NCBI GenBank assembly: GCA_025667525.1
Contig: CM046875.1
Coordinates: 436,244,617-436,308,616, forward strand
Source of the DNA: Glebionis coronaria
Lineage: Eukaryota > Streptophyta > Magnoliopsida > Asterales > Asteraceae
DNA length: 64,000 nucleotides
Direction: 5' to 3'
The position numbers and the translations under genes were made by a program. Shown piece by piece: positions 21,620-32,265 of this stretch. Within the stretch, counting starts at the first letter, position 1. Each line of letters begins with the position of its first letter. The notes under the pieces were generated by a model. The model did no database searches, had not been told where the DNA came from, and saw only the letters and a list, made by a program, of their open reading frames with translations.

Positions 21620-22255
21620 TGATAGTGTAAATACACGTGTTTAGGAAAACAACGTATAGTCCGGGCAAGTATTAAACTCGACGATTTAGGAAAACCGACG
21701 AATCGAATAAGTGCGAGTTCGTTCTCGAAGGAGGTGTGTGAATTAATGCCAATATATAAAATCAAAGTTTGGATTAGTGTCCTTTTTGGATGAGAAAAGA
21801 AGGAAAAATAAGACGAATTACGCTAAAAACTATCCTACGACGTAAAAAACGCAAAATAGTAAAATTCGACCAAAAATGAAAGTACTCTAAAAATTACCAA
21901 AAAATTACCAAAAATAAGAAAAATGTACTTAAGACAAAAATGAAAACCAAATTATCAAAACTTTTTTAATAATTTTATATTAATTTTAAAGTCTAATTAA
22001 AAACCAAAAATTAAATAAAATTAAAATAAATCAAATAGAAAACTTTTTCTTTTGTAAACGTCAAAAATACTTTTAAAAACCTAAAAAAGATTTTTAAAAA
22101 ATTTTAAAATACTGTTTACTATTTTTCAATCACTTTTTTAAATTAAAACAAAAAATTATCATAAAAATCATTTAATAATGTTAAAAATAATCTTTTTACA
22201 CCAAAAAGTCTTAAATTGAAACAGAAACAAGGGAAAAATCAAAAACACTAAATTG

Positions 22256-22309
22256 GCTTAATAAATAAGCTGGAAAAGAGCTTATAAAGCTCGAACTTAT
22301 TTATTAAGC
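22256..22309. repeat. nested palindrome
   Basis: GCTTAATAAATAAG (22256-22269) is the exact reverse complement of 22296-22309, and GAGCTTATAAAGCTC (22278-22292) forms a second hairpin in the loop. Flanked on the right by AACAAACACACC, typical of plant hAT-type MITE ends, which is only suggestive. Confidence 0.7.
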
Positions 22310-22366
22310 AAAAAACAAACACACCTTAGTTAGAAAACGAAATGAAAGTATATCAGTAAAAGACCC

Positions 22367-22436
22367 AAGGACGCAGTGGTATGTGAGGTGTGTTGTAAGA
22401 GGAGTTGCACAGGTTCGAGTCCTGGCCACGTCCTTT
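22367..22436 (+). repeat. tRNA-like / SINE head with pol III B box
   Basis: A perfect B box GGTTCGAGTCC (22412-22422) lies in a T-arm-like hairpin. The ends AAGGACG and CGTCCTT pair over 7 bp, and a T5 terminator follows. The A-box region (GCAGTGGTATGTG) is degenerate and the anticodon and variable loops are irregular, so it is not a functional tRNA gene. Confidence 0.5.
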
Positions 22437-25211
22437 TTAGAAAATATATATTTTTTTTGTAAAAACTTAAAACTGGTGCTTAACTAATGACAAAAACACA
22501 AATCAATCTTAAAGTTAACGAGGTTTAAGCTGAAAACAAACAAAAAACGTGCCTAGAATTCAAATGATGCTACAGTAGTAAAAATAAGAAAATGGTGTGT
22601 TGTCCAAGAAACAAAAACCAAAGGAACGTTCTCTGACAGCTCAGAGAACTAGTGATGCTCTTGTGACCTGTTTGTGGTCGATTTGGTTGGTTTGCTTGGT
22701 TTCGTTGGAACAAGGGGGCACCCCCACACTCATGGAAGTGTGGGGAGTCAGTAATAGGACAAAAATAAGCAGGCTATACACACAAATCACAAACAAAAAG
22801 TAAATCAAAGTCACTGATACAAATTGCAAGGGGCTGTGGACTTCTAGCTGATACAATGTGCACTCAAACAAATTTTAGATGACCAAGACTTGTTTAAAAT
22901 GTCACCAAACCACAAAAAAACTATTCACAACCCTAGATTCTTACTATTTCTAACAGGTTATAATAAATCAAAACACAAAAGTGTCTAGAATACCCTATGC
23001 AGGCCACTAATTCTCCTCTATTCTATTTCTACCAAATATTAAACCTGCAAGATCTATTTTACTACAAACTAACTGAAACCTAGTACTTATATAACCTATG
23101 ATGACCTAATGAAATGTGTTTAGACTAGAATTAAGCCAAAAAGGTGTCAAGATATGAGCTTATATCACAGACCCAAACACGCCTTATATTTCTAAAAAAT
23201 TTTCAAACAAGATGTAATCAAACCAATTCAATACTGAATAAAAACTACTAAAACATATAAAACAAGCATTAACAAGCATAAACAAACCTAAAAACTAGCA
23301 TATAACAGGGTTGAACACAATAGGCACATATAACTCAAGAAACAATGATTTTTGCTAAGGTTTTGAGGGTTCAAGCCTGATTACCTTGTACAACTCACAT
23401 CCAAGCTATACTAAGGCCATCTAATGCCTTCTCCAAACAAGCTGAACCTTAGGAATAGGCTTATGAGACTGTTTGTGTAGAGATATGATAGTGGTGGATA
23501 TCAAAGATCACACACACCCAATATGCCTTCAAACCAGTTGTTACATGCTAAGATAAAAAAGAAAACAGGGGTGAAAGTAATAAAATGATAAGCTCATAAG
23601 CTAAGCTTATGAATTAAGCGAGCTTATGAGACTAATACTTTTGATGAAACAAAAAATACCAAGATGCCACAATGTTTTGAAAAACCAACTTGAAATCCTC
23701 AAAATCTTGACAAAAACTTAATTCAAAACTGAAATCAATATCATGAATCCACTTTCACTTCATCATGATATTGAATCCAAACTTTTGAAAAACCTTTTTC
23801 AAGAACTTTTAAAACACAAATTTCTAAAAATGCTTTGTAAAGTGAAACCGTTTAAACACCTTAACTAATATTGCAAATAAAGTAAATTTTTAAGCTACTG
23901 AAACATTAAAAGAAAACTTGGAACTCAGAATTTGCACAATGTAAAATTTTTAATTTTCATTAATAAATTTTAAAAATACAAAATCTGGAACAATGAAAAA
24001 TAGGGTACAAGCATCCTATTTATATTGATTAAATGAAGATTCTAGATACAAATAAAATGATAAACCCTAATCCTGAAAGTCCTAAAAAGCCCTTGGTCAA
24101 ATTTTTCAGTCTTGGTCAATTGGTCTCTTGTGACTTGAGAGTGACATGTCAGCTGTTTGAATGCATCAGGGACGTTGAACGACTCCTTTGGGACCAAGTT
24201 TTGAAGGAGGATCGTTGATTCTCTGAAGGATTCTTCTTTTACCATTTTGAGGGTAAGCATGGAACATGGGGGACCCACTTGGAGGTCACGGGGAGGAGAA
24301 ATTGGAGTGGGGTTTTGGTGAGAAGGGTTTTAATCATCAATCTGGACACTATGGGTTAAAAACCCTTTGATTAGTGAGAGATTATGATTAGGGTTCGTTA
24401 GGATTAGGGGTGTTAAGAAGGTGAAGTTTAATTGGGTTTTAGGGATAATTGTGTTTTAAAAATCTGTTTCCACAAAAAAATTATCTGATTAATAAAAATC
24501 AGTTTAAAAAGTTAAGTGGAAGGTGAGGTTTACAAAAGGAGTTTGTGATTGGTTATTTTGTGGTAGTGGGACACGTGTAAGGTAGGGGTTGGCTGGGATG
24601 AGTATGGTTGTTTGACGATTTTAGTCCCCTGCTTTGCAAATACTTGTCAAATAACTTTTAACAGCTCATTATTTGTAATTCCTTTGTATCAAACTTTCAA
24701 TTCTTCAAATTTGGCCACAAGAATTTTGGCAAAACTATTCCAAGGGCCATACATGCATATTATCCAATCTTCAAGGACCATAAATGTAATATCTTGAAAC
24801 TTAATGGACCATACTTGTATAATTCAGATTTATAAGGGACAAAAGTGACAAGTCTTCAATTCTTGAGGGATGAAACTTGACAATCTTTAAACTTCAAGGA
24901 CTTCTTTGGAAAATCATGATTCAGGTCCGGTTCTTTGTGCAGCTTCGTTTCCCGTGTTCGTTTTTGCTTGATTCTTGTAATCTTTTGTTGATTTCACGGT
25001 ATCCGTACCTAAAATACACAATGAACAAACAAAGACATATTTTGGGGTACTTTGATGATATTTTTAGCGTTTTAAGCCCGATTTAGACGATGAGACTATG
25101 TATAAAAGTAGTCTCATCAGTAAGCCTAACGGTGTACGTTTAGTGCGCAGGGTCCCTAAAACAAGTTTCACTTGGTGCAAGAGTCGGAGTCCATAAGACC
25201 CCAAATTAAGC

Positions 25212-26744
25212 CTAATTTGGGTCAAGCTCGGTCCATCCAACTTTTGTATCAACATTCCAAAAGTAAAACTTGACGTCACGAAAGAATTTTCGTTTTTGTT
25301 GAGTCGTCATACCCTTAATGATGAAATTGCCCGCATGGTAATTTGCGATGTCCGCAAACCATGGGGTGGATGAGTAAACCTTAGAATTCCCTACACCAAG
25401 TGTCTCGAGAGGAAATGTTTTGGTGATTTCCTTGTTCTCGTACACATTTTGGTGAGGATCTTCCAAGCGAGAAAGATGATCGGCCGCTAGATTCTCGGCT
25501 CCTTTTTTTCAAGGATTGTGACATCAAATTCTTGTAGGAGGATCATCCAACGAAGCAATCTCGGATTTGCATCTTTTTTAGCCAAGAGATACTTGATTTC
25601 CGAGTGATCCATATACACTATGCATTTACTCAAGACTAGGTAAGGTCGGAATTTCCCAAATGCATACACCACAGCAAGGAATTCCTTCTCCGTTGTGGTA
25701 TACTTAAGTTGAGCCTCGGTCATCGTCTTGCTAGGATAGTGAATAGGCAATAAGTGCTTTTCATGACGTTGCACCAAAACAGCCCCAATAGCGTAATCAC
25801 TTGCATCACACATAAGTTCAAAGGTGAGGTTCCAATTAGGTGCAACAAGAATGGGAGCTTCGGTAAGTTTCCTCTTAAGGACTTCAAAGGCTCGTACACA
25901 ATCTTCGCTAAAGACAAAAGGAGCATCTTTTTCAAGGAGATGTGTAATAGGTCGAGAAATCTTTGAAAAATCCTTGATGAATCGACGATAAAAGCCCGCA
26001 TGGGCTAGGAAACTCCTAATTCCCTTAACGATTTTGGGATAAGGTAATTTGGCGATGACGTCTACCTTAGCTTTATCTACCTCAATCCCCGCTTTCGAGA
26101 CCTTGTACCCTACGACGATTCCTTTCTTAACCATAAAATGACATTTTTCCCAATTGAGCACAAGGTTGGTTTCCTCACAACGTTTCAACATTCTCTCAAG
26201 ATTCGACAAACATGAAGTGAACGAACAGACAAACACGGAAAAATCATCCATAAAGACTTCCATCTTGTCGATCATGTCATGAAAAATAGCCATTATACAC
26301 CGTTGAAAAGTTCCCGGTGCATTGCAAAGTCCGAATGGCATTATACGATAGGCAAACGTTCCATATGGACACATAAACGTAGTTTTTTATTGATCGAGAG
26401 GATCGATGAGGATTTGTATGTAACCGGAAAAACCATCTAAAAAGCAATAGAAATCGTTTCCGGCAAGACGCTCCAACATTTGGTCCATGAAGGGCAAGGG
26501 AAAATGGTCTTTACGAGTGGCGTCATTCAACTTACAATAGTCGATATACACCCTCCAACCGGTCACGAGTCGAGTTGGAATTAACTCATTGTCATCGTTT
26601 GGCACAACGGTCATTCCTCCCTTTTTAGGGACACAATGAATAGGACTCACCCAAGGGCTATCAGAAATAGGGTAAATCATTCCCACGTCAAAGAGTTTTA
26701 GGACTTACTTTTTGATGACGTCATGATTTTTGGGGTTCACCCTT
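25212..26744 (-). pseudogene. Athila-like RT-RNase H (broken)
   Basis: RT from 26744 leftward: PWVSPIHCVPKKGG (about 26640), [34 protein letters not shown] (about 26330) and the catalytic FMDDFSVF (about 26250) are intact. RNase H follows ([12 protein letters not shown] about 25800, [13 protein letters not shown] about 25690). One in-frame TAA lies at 26387-26389 and a frameshift near 25490. The post-RNase H segment (ADHLSRL.. to [10 protein letters not shown], ending near 25255) leads directly into LTR-like sequence, so integrase is deleted. Copia F separates it from its protease. Confidence 0.9.
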
Positions 26745-27076
26745 TGTTGGAAATACGTTTTTACGTATTTAGGAAGATTCGGTCACTCCGACAATATATT
26801 AAGTAGTAGCTCGTAGTCTAGATATCTTTATTAAACAAACAAAGTCAAGCCTAGCCTACAACCTGTGTAGGCCGGCCCAACATTGTAAGCCCAAGCCCAT
26901 CACAAGGCTTGGGTATATAAACCATCTCCTTTGATGGAGAGGGTGTGTGTTCATCATTTTTACACATAGTGAAAAAGTGTTTTTCTTTCACTTTCTCTCT
27001 CTAAGTGTGTGTGTTCTCACCATCTCTCTATCTCTTTCTCTCTCTAAAAACATAAGCAAGATTTACATATCCCTCA
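26745..27076 (+). repeat. 5' LTR of Copia F
   Basis: 332 bp, TGTTGGAAATACG...TATCCCTCA. The TATA box TATATAAA is at 26914-26921. A CT-rich microsatellite-like tail follows the presumed start site. Confidence 0.97.
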
Positions 27077-27078
27077 AA

Positions 27079-27092
27079 TGGTATCAAGAGCC
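27079..27092 (+). other. primer-binding site of Copia F
   Basis: TGGTATCAAGAGCC, the initiator-Met tRNA primer site with one extra A compared with the other elements here. Confidence 0.85.
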
Positions 27093-27329
27093 ATGGGATG
27101 ATTCTATTGTTCATGTGTTTATGTTCTTGATTCATACGCCTATTTTGATCCATTTTTACACGAACCAAATTTTTTTTGTGTTTTTGATGGTTTTTTCTTA
27201 ATACAAATCTTCTACATAGTTGTGGTAGGGATTTTTTATAGTTACTTTGGCTAAAACACAAACTTTTGGGTGTTTTGATCATTTTTTGGCTTAAAATCAC
27301 GAATTGGTTGAGTTTTGTCCGAGAAAAGT

Positions 27330-27665
27330 GGGAATTATTCCGATCAGGTAATCGGAAAAGGGTTTATAGGACATTCCGATTAGGGTAATCGGAATAGGGT
27401 TTAGGGATTCCGATTTTGGGTACATTACGATCAGGTATTCCGATTAGGCATTCCGATTAGGTATTCCGATTAGGTATTCCGATTAGGTATTCCGATTAGG
27501 GACATTCCGATTTGGCATATTCCGAATAGGGACATTCCGATTTGGTTCATTCCAATTTAAGGACATTCCGATCCTTGACATTCCGATTAGGGTTTATTCC
27601 GATTTAGGAGATTCCGATCAAGGTTATTTCGATAGGGCTTATTCCGACTGATATTCCGATCAAGG
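27330..27665 (+). repeat. ATTCCGAT tandem repeat array in the Copia F leader
   Basis: About twenty copies of ATTCCGA(T/A) spaced roughly 12-16 bp (core unit ATTCCGATTAGGT), with a few reverse copies (ATCGGAAT) early in the array that allow hairpins. Non-coding, between the primer site and gag. Confidence 0.9.
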
Positions 27666-27819
27666 TTATTTCGTGTGTAATTTTGACTTTGAATTTTTGG
27701 TTTATCGAGGACATATTTTAGGGGATTTTAACATTGTTTCTCGACTTCAACTCACAACAACAAACACATTTACTTTCTTTCATTGATCGATCAACGTTTG
27801 TAAATCTTAACTTATTGAA

Positions 27820-30800
27820 ATGGAGTACACATCTCTTACGGATAAGTCCATCCTCTCGGGTACGGATAATCGTCCACCAATGTTGGTGAAGACTATGTAT
27901 GAGGAATGGGCTTCCCGAATGGAACTTTATATGTTGAACAAGGAGAATGGACATCTCATTTGGGCATCGGTGCTCAATGGACCATTAGATTATGGTACAG
28001 TGACGGAAGGTATAACTACTCGTCCTCGCACAACGGGTGAATTGACTGGAGATATGAAGATTCAAGACAAATGTGATAAGTATGCTACAAACATCATTCT
28101 CCAAGCCCTTCCTTCAGATGTCTACAAACTCGTCAGCAAACATAAAGTTGCTAAAGAGTTATGGGATAGAATTTGTGTTCTCATGTAAGGCACCTCGTTA
28201 ACTAAACAAGAACGAGAGTGTAAGCTTTATGATACTTTTGATAAGTTTGCCTATGTTCCAGGGGAGACTCTCAATGATTACTATCTGATATTTACCCTAT
28301 TGTTGAATGAGCTCAATATCTATGGCATGACAATTCCTACCTTTCAATTGAACACCAAGTATTTGAACACTCTTCCTTCAGAATGGAAAAAATACGTGAC
28401 GGATGTTAAATTGGCTAAGGACTTGCATAACACCAATTTGGATCAACTTCAAGCTTTTCTTCAACAACACGAATGCCATGTGATCGAGGCTCGGTTGTCT
28501 ACACCTCAAGTTCATGATCCACTTGCAATGTATGCTTCTCTACAAAACATGGCTTATACTTATCAACAACCATCATACTTTCAGCAACCACAACAACCAT
28601 CTTATCAACCACCAATGATGCCACAGCAAGCATTTCAACAAAGTGTTCATCAACAATCTTTTCCACAACAACCACCATATCAGACATCACCATCACAAGC
28701 CAACACTTCTCCAATGGGCTATACTCCTCAGCAATGATTTTTTCCAATAGAAGCACAACCAGCACAAGCTTTCTACTCTAATGAACTTCCACCAATACAA
28801 GCACCGGTCTTTACTCCAAATGATACGCCAGCTGATGTTCTAAACCATCTCACAGCCTACTTGTCAAAACTTGTTGCAACTAGAGGATTTCCACCAACAA
28901 ACAATCAGCTCCGCACCTCATCAAATCCTCGACAACAAGCCATTTTTCAAGATGGTCAAGTGAAGGTGCAACCCATTCAGGGAAGGAAAAATTCATATGG
29001 ACCTCCTACAAGGACTGGGAACAATCAAGCTGTGAATTCTCAATCTAGTGGAAATGGGAGTCCTATTGGTCCTAAGAGGGTTGTGACTTGCTACAATTGC
29101 CGAGGACAAGGTCATATGGCTAGGGAATGCACTCAGTCGAAAAGAAGGAGGGATGATGCATGGTTTCGTGAGAAGATGTATTTGGTTGATGCTCAGTCTA
29201 AGGGGAAGATTTTGGATTCAAAGGAGTTAGCATTTCTTGCAGACCCAGGGGCAGCAGATACTGAAGGCATTGCAGTCGTTTCTACTTCTAATGCAGCTTA
29301 TCAAGCAGATGATCTTGACGCATATGATTCGGATTGTGATGACATTCACTCTGCCCAAGCTGCTCTCGTTGCTAATCTCTCTCACTACGGTTCTGATGTC
29401 GTCAGTGAGGTACCAACCACATCTAAAAATATTGATGATAACTAACATCAAGTTGGGCATGAAAATGACAACCTCGAACAGCATTCGGGAACTAGTAACT
29501 CAAATGATGTGGTACCCAATCCTACACATTTGAGTGAACCTCAACCAAATGCTACGACGGGTATGGAATCTTATGCTCAACATGATTTGGTCATGGTGCC
29601 TAAACATATTATTGATCAAATGCATATGGCTCTCAGACAATCCGTAGATACGAATTCCATCCTAACTGCTGAGCTTGCGTTGCATAAAGAAAAGGTCAAA
29701 GCTTTTGAAATGGTCCCTCAAGAAGAGAAAATAACATGTTCTGAATTTGACCAATTTTGTTTTGAGAAGATTGAACACTTGAAAGAAATAGAATCATTAA
29801 AAGCTAATCTTTCTAATGAATTAAAAGAAAAGGAGTCGGTTGTCAATGATTTTCAGAAACTTAAAATGGATTTCGACACTCTCGAGTCTAAAAAGGTTGA
29901 ATCAGAAATTAATGCTACCAAACTTCTTAAATTCAAGGAACAACAGCTTTTAAAACAATACGCTTCCACATAAAAGGTTGATCTTTTAACTAAATCATTT
30001 AAAGAACTCGAACTTAAACGTCTTCAAGATTTACCACCTAATCTTGGTTATGCAAAACAAGCTCAGGAATATATTCCCGGTATTTATGATATGACCATAA
30101 TTGGCAAATCGAAAGAACCACCTTTTGTTCGTAGTACTGAGGAGACACAATCACTTGCGGATGAAACTGATTCTAAAACGCTTTCAAAATTCCATACAAT
30201 TGATTATGATCAACATAACAAAGATCAGTTTTTGAAAAAGACACGCATTCGCTTACAAAAGGAATTAGCAGAATTGACAGTTCTTGTGCCCCAAAGTTTG
30301 TCAAATGAAAACCTTCCTAGTACGTCTCCTACACTTGTCAAAACGGATTTAACAAAGTTAATTCCACCGGTAAGCAAGGCGTCCGTTAACTTAAATGTGG
30401 TTCACCAACACTTAGCCGATTTTGACAAGGTCATTTTGGAACGTACGTCGGCTTCGGCCATAACGGAAGGTGAATGGAACTTTGAGCACACTAGAGCTGC
30501 GTTCCGAAATGAAATCGTTCCGTTTGTAGATAATGTTAAGGCTTGTCTTAGTAATCTTGATCAAGATTTGTTTTTGGAAATAGAAGAAGTTAGACGTGTT
30601 TTCAATGAAATGGAAGATGCTTTTGAAAACAGTTTACTTGAAATAGAACGAGTTTCACGCCAAAATGATCAGCTTCTGAAGCAAGTGATGTCTCATGATA
30701 TAGTTTTTGTCAGTGTGAATAAAGTATTGATAATGATTCTATTGTGCATAATGTTGAATATGTGGATAATGTGGTAGATAGTACTTGTCACGAATCTGAC

Positions 30801-32265
30801 GCTGAATTTTTAAAGCTTCAAGATTCATATTCTTCGCTTTCAAAACGTTTTGATGAGATTCAAACACATTGTATTTCGCTTGAATGCAAGCAACAATTTA
30901 TTCAAGAAATCTTTGAAACGTCATTCGAAGGTGTTAATATTGATGATGAAAACTTTGAAAATAATTTTCGATTGAATTTAGAATCAAAACAGCGTAAGCC
31001 AAGTGACAAAGTTGCTACATCTCTGCCGATAGAATTAGAGAAATCGAAGGAGCTTAACTGTGTGAAAGTACTTGAGGCCGCTGAGAATTTTAAACTGGAT
31101 CTAGATAATCGAGTTTCCAAGATTTTGTCCAAAGTTGATAACTTAAAACAGAAAAATACACGACTTTTCGATTCAGTAAAGCCCGCATGTGTTGATACCA
31201 CTACACAGAATCAATCATTGATTGAACAATTGAATTGAAAGTCGGTGGAAATATCTGATTTGAGGGAACAAATTTATGATAAGAATCTGGTCTTGGCTGA
31301 GTTAAAGGAAACACTTCGTACTCTAAAAGGTAAGAATGTTGTGGATAACGCAGCCACTGTCTCAGCATCGTCCTCTAGTGCAATCAAAAGGAACCTTATA
31401 GTCGTCACACCACTTAACAAGGGCCCTAGGACTAAACCATCTCAAACTTTGGTCACTAAAGATAAGGCGGAATCAAAACAAGCTTCTAATATTCCTGTGT
31501 TGCCTTCTACAGGAGTAAGCACCACTACTAAGGCTCAAAGATCTAAGCTTAAACGAAACAAGAAGAATGATAGGATCTTGCCCCCATCTAGTAGTGAAGT
31601 GAAGAAGAAAGTAGAAGCCCATCCTAGGAATGTTATTTCTGTTTTGAATAAAAAGAATCATGTAGCTAAACCTAAAGGCTCTACGGATGTGCAGCGTTCT
31701 AAGCCTACTGTGAATTCTAATTTAAAATGTTGGAATTGCAATGAATGTATGTTTTCTAGTCGTCATGATTCTTGGCTTATTGACCATGTGAATGAGATGT
31801 ATGCCCGGAAAAATGGATTAGAATGGAAACCGACTGGGAAAGTGTTAACCCAAGTTGGTTGGATGTGGCGCCCCACTGGTAGAACTTTCACTATAGTAGG
31901 AAATACGTGCCTTTTAACTAGGATCACTCCTATTAAATCAAAGAAAGCGTGCCCTTTAACTAGGAGTACCAAGGCTACCAAAACACAAGCGTGTCCTTTA
32001 ACTAGGAAGACTGACACTACTGTAGGAACCAAGTGCCCTTTAAATAGGTCTACTCCCACTGTAGTGCCCGCGAATAATCCAAAACCTAAGAAAGTTGGAA
32101 CAGTAAAACCTGTTAGTGATAAAACTCACATTAGAAAACGCAGGAAATCTAAGGGTCTAAAAAATGTTAGTAATTCTGATAATTCTATATATGTATCTGC
32201 TAACACTCCGGAACCAATAGTTTCCAATGCATTGTCTACTGTTGTTATTGAAAACAGGTGGTCAA
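27820..32265 (+). pseudogene. Copia F gag, unusually long and broken
   Basis: The ATG at 27820 (TGAAATGGAG) begins a UBN2-type gag domain (27880-28480), a Gln/Pro-rich tract (28550-28730), a zinc knuckle CYNCRGQGHMAREC (about 29089-29130), and some 700 residues that are mostly Glu/Lys/Leu-rich and likely coiled coil (29590-31330). A run of CPLTR-containing repeats (31900-32070) follows. In-frame stops lie at 28186, 28735, 29443, 29971 and 31236, with frameshifts near 30720 and 32265. The frame is otherwise continuous, so this was one gag about 1480 codons long. Pol is entered by a further frame change rather than a clean stop. Confidence 0.85.

Larger units (their letters stand above)
21620..25255 (-). 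mobile_element. 3' LTR region of the Athila-like element
   Basis: The left border TGATAGTGTAAATACACG matches the 5' LTR border at 42694. A minus-strand TATA box AATATAAATAGG lies at about 24018-24029. The right border is placed near 25255 (TATCAACA) where coding similarity stops, but no polypurine tract is seen, so this border could instead be a deletion junction. At 3.6 kb it is long for the family and may contain smaller insertions (tRNA-like unit at 22.4 kb, palindromes at 22.26 and 23.59 kb). No gene is seen. Confidence 0.5.

Noticed and set aside
22367..22436. A functional tRNA gene
   Set aside because: The A box, anticodon loop and variable loop do not fit a tRNA; only the T-arm and the ends do.
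22597..22871. Short ORFs on both strands near 22.6-22.9 kb
   Set aside because: Small, overlapping, without recognisable motifs, inside LTR sequence.
27947..32059. Many 60-105 codon ORFs opposite or out of frame with Copia F gag
   Set aside because: They are shadows of the gag frame, which shows the zinc knuckle and gag domain.
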